A stretch of 64,000 nt of DNA, taken from Pseudonocardia sp. ICBG1293. Its GTDB lineage: Bacteria; Actinomycetota; Actinomycetes; Mycobacteriales; Pseudonocardiaceae. Location: positions 310,001 through 374,000 of the forward strand of contig NZ_JAHLEL010000014.1 in NCBI RefSeq assembly GCF_020131355.1. Direction: 5' to 3'. The notes under the pieces were generated by a model. It was not told the origin of the DNA. It saw only the letters and a program-made list of their open reading frames with translations, and searched no databases. Below are positions 62,679 to 64,000 of this stretch, in pieces. The translations under genes were made by a program, and so were the position numbers. Position 1 is the first letter of the stretch, and each line of letters opens with the position of its first letter.

Positions 62679-63725
62679 TCAGCTCGGCCGGGCGGGCCGA
62701 CGCTGCGGTACGCAGCAGTCCACCGCGCACGGCGCCCCGTTGCGGGTGCACCCCGCGGACGGGCCGGTGCCCAGCCGCCGGGCGGGGACGCCGTCGGTGT
62801 GCTCCCGCACCAGCTCGACGACCATGTCGGCGAAGCGCGGGTCCGGCCCGGCCGTGGTGGCCCTGGCGAACCCCATGCCGTGCTCGGCGGCGCGCTCGGC
62901 CGCCTCGTTGTCCAGGTCCCAGACGACCTCGACGTGGTCGGACACGAACCCGACCGGCGCGACGACGACCGCGGGCACCCCCTTGGCGTGCAGGTCATCG
63001 ATGTGGTCGACGATGTCGGGCTCCAGCCACGGCACCTGCGGCGGCCCCGAGCGGGACTGCCAGACCACGTCGAACTCGTCGGCACCGACCTGGGCGGCGA
63101 CCAGCGCCGCGGCCTCGGCGACCTGGCGCGAGTAGCGGTGCCCGCCGTCGGCGGGTGTCCCGGCGGCCGTGTCGGCCGATGTCGGGATGGAGTGCGCGGT
63201 GAACACCAGACGCGCCGCGTCCCGGAGGTCCTCGGGCAGCTGTGCCCAGGCGGCCCGCACCGCGTCGGCGTTCGCGCGCACGAAGTCCGGGTGGTCGTGG
63301 AAGTGGCGCAGCTTGACCAGCTCGGGGGCCGCGACGCCGACCGCGTCACGGGCCCGGGCGATGTCCTCGTGGTACTGTCGGCAGGCCGAGTAGCCACCGT
63401 AGGCGCTGGTCGCGAACACCAGGGCCCGGCCGACCCCGGCCTCGGTCATCTCCCGCACCGTGTCCTCGGCGAAGGGTCGCCAGTTGCGGTTGCCGAAGTA
63501 CACCGGCAGGTCCGTGCGCGCGGTGATCGCCGCGACCAGCTCCCGGTTGCGGGCGTTGATCGGTGACACCCCGCCGAAGTGCTGGTAGTGCTCCTCGACG
63601 GCGTCGAGCCGCTCCGGCGGTACCCCGCGGCCCCGCGTCACGTTCTCCAGGAACGGTCGGACCTCGTCGGGGGCCTCGGGGCCGCCGAAGCTGAGCAGCA
63701 GGATGGCGTCGAACTGTTCGGGCAC
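62679..63725 (-). CDS. hemH: Coproporphyrin/protoheme ferrochelatase (348 aa)
   Basis: Inserts iron in the late haem pathway; actinobacterial enzymes use coproporphyrin III (CpfC). [20 protein letters not shown] at the start, [20 protein letters not shown], the catalytic-His segment [16 protein letters not shown] and [20 protein letters not shown] are present. The C-terminal [13 protein letters not shown] supplies Cys ligands of a [2Fe-2S] cluster, as in mycobacterial ferrochelatase. GTG 63725 fits the family N-terminus; GTG 63746 would add seven residues. Directly follows inhA, as in mycobacteria. Confidence 0.93.
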   Translation of the reverse strand: MPEQFDAILLLSFGGPEAPDEVRPFLENVTRGRGVPPERLDAVEEHYQHFGGVSPINARNRELVAAITARTDLPVYFGNRNWRPFAEDTVREMTEAGVGRALVFATSAYGGYSACRQYHEDIARARDAVGVAAPELVKLRHFHDHPDFVRANADAVRAAWAQLPEDLRDAARLVFTAHSIPTSADTAAGTPADGGHRYSRQVAEAAALVAAQVGADEFDVVWQSRSGPPQVPWLEPDIVDHIDDLHAKGVPAVVVAPVGFVSDHVEVVWDLDNEAAERAAEHGMGFARATTAGPDPRFADMVVELVREHTDGVPARRLGTGPSAGCTRNGAPCAVDCCVPQRRPARPS

Positions 63726-63768
63726 GCGCCCGATTATCGACGCCACCCGGTGCGCGCGCTCCCCGGCC

Positions 63769-64000
63769 TCACACGCCGACGGCGTGCACCCCGCCGTCGG
63801 CCATGATCATCGAGCCGGTGGTGGTGGGCATCCAGTCCGAGAGCGCCGCGCAGACGGTCCTCGCGACCGGCACCGGGTCGTTCATGTCCCAGCCGAGCGG
63901 GGCGCGCTTGTCCCAGACGTCCTCGAACGCGGCGAACCCCGGGATCGACCGGGCGGCCATCGTCCGCACCGGGCCCGCGGCGACCAGGTTGACCCGGATG
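63769..64000 (-). CDS. inhA: Enoyl-ACP reductase InhA, C-terminal part only
   Basis: The final 76 residues (5' part outside the window): [32 protein letters not shown], and [17 protein letters not shown], closely matching mycobacterial-type InhA, the FabI-family NADH-dependent enoyl reductase of fatty-acid/mycolate elongation. The order inhA-hemH matches the conserved actinobacterial locus; fabG1 (mabA) would be expected beyond the window. The stop is 43 bp from the hemH start. Confidence 0.9.
   Translation of the reverse strand, partial: IRVNLVAAGPVRTMAARSIPGFAAFEDVWDKRAPLGWDMNDPVPVARTVCAALSDWMPTTTGSMIMADGGVHAVGV

Overview
The window is a 64 kb piece of a very high-GC actinobacterial chromosome. 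Several features fit Actinomycetota, and the family Pseudonocardiaceae (perhaps Pseudonocardia) is my best guess: an inhA-hemH gene pair at the right edge, a DUF3097 gene, a SPFH/NfeD pair, an F420/PPOX-type flavoprotein, paired acyl-CoA dehydrogenases and frequent GTG starts with 4-bp ATGA/GTGA overlaps. The genus is inference; no rRNA or other marker is present.

Layout. (1) 1-11564 is a pile-up of mobile DNA around a two-gene polyamine operon (ornithine decarboxylase, then speD). On the left are a 3'-truncated IS5-type element, a 121-bp MITE, an NF041680-type transposase element and a 980-bp IS5-family element. These stack end to end, and the last two overwrite the tail of speD. On the right an IS630 element is split by a Tn3-family transposon, which is itself split by a second copy of the 980-bp IS. 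(2) 11575-20447 is catabolic: a PPOX flavoprotein; a Baeyer-Villiger monooxygenase with an alpha/beta hydrolase; a divergent GAF/Fis regulator; a heteromeric acyl-CoA dehydrogenase pair; and a succinate-semialdehyde-type dehydrogenase. (3) 20512-27371 encodes a membrane glycan system: two GT2 glycosyltransferases, a Wzx/MATE-like flippase, a large polytopic protein and small membrane proteins. (4) 27556-30122 is a CbiMNQO-type Co/Ni ECF transporter with a leader hairpin that can hide the cbiM ribosome binding site. (5) 30101-43987 holds housekeeping and regulatory genes: CPBP protease, SPFH/NfeD, DUF3097, a broken LysR next to a BBE-type oxidase, a two-component system, a TAP-like lipoprotein hydrolase, a DJ-1/PfpI protein with a divergent XRE regulator, and a coiled-coil protein. 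(6) 44217-54083 is hydrolytic and amino-acid related: a type-B carboxylesterase, two S9 peptidases, a PucR regulator and a DAO-family FAD oxidase. (7) 54191-55294 is a third copy of the 980-bp IS followed by a second, inverted copy of the MITE, both inserted just before the ribosome binding site of a SnoaL-like gene. (8) 55307-64000 contains TetR, methyltransferase, tyrosine recombinase, proline iminopeptidase, a luciferase-like monooxygenase with an apparent CTG start, an AGCS symporter, hemH and the 3' end of inhA.

Two themes stand out. First, all six IS5-type insertion ends with a readable junction (three 980-bp ISs, two MITEs, one end of the truncated IS) sit at TAA/TTA. Because the termini begin with GAGGTC, each insertion rebuilds the junction CTC-TAA-GAG, which seems to have been used again and explains the stacking. 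Second, six otherwise intact genes carry frameshifts. Five need only one or two single-base corrections to regain family length (hydrolase, cbiM, second S9 peptidase, proline iminopeptidase, AGCS symporter), which may be sequencing error. The LysR gene is broken by a perfect 25-bp tandem duplication, which looks real. I saw no CRISPR array, rRNA or tRNA, and no clearly new defence system.
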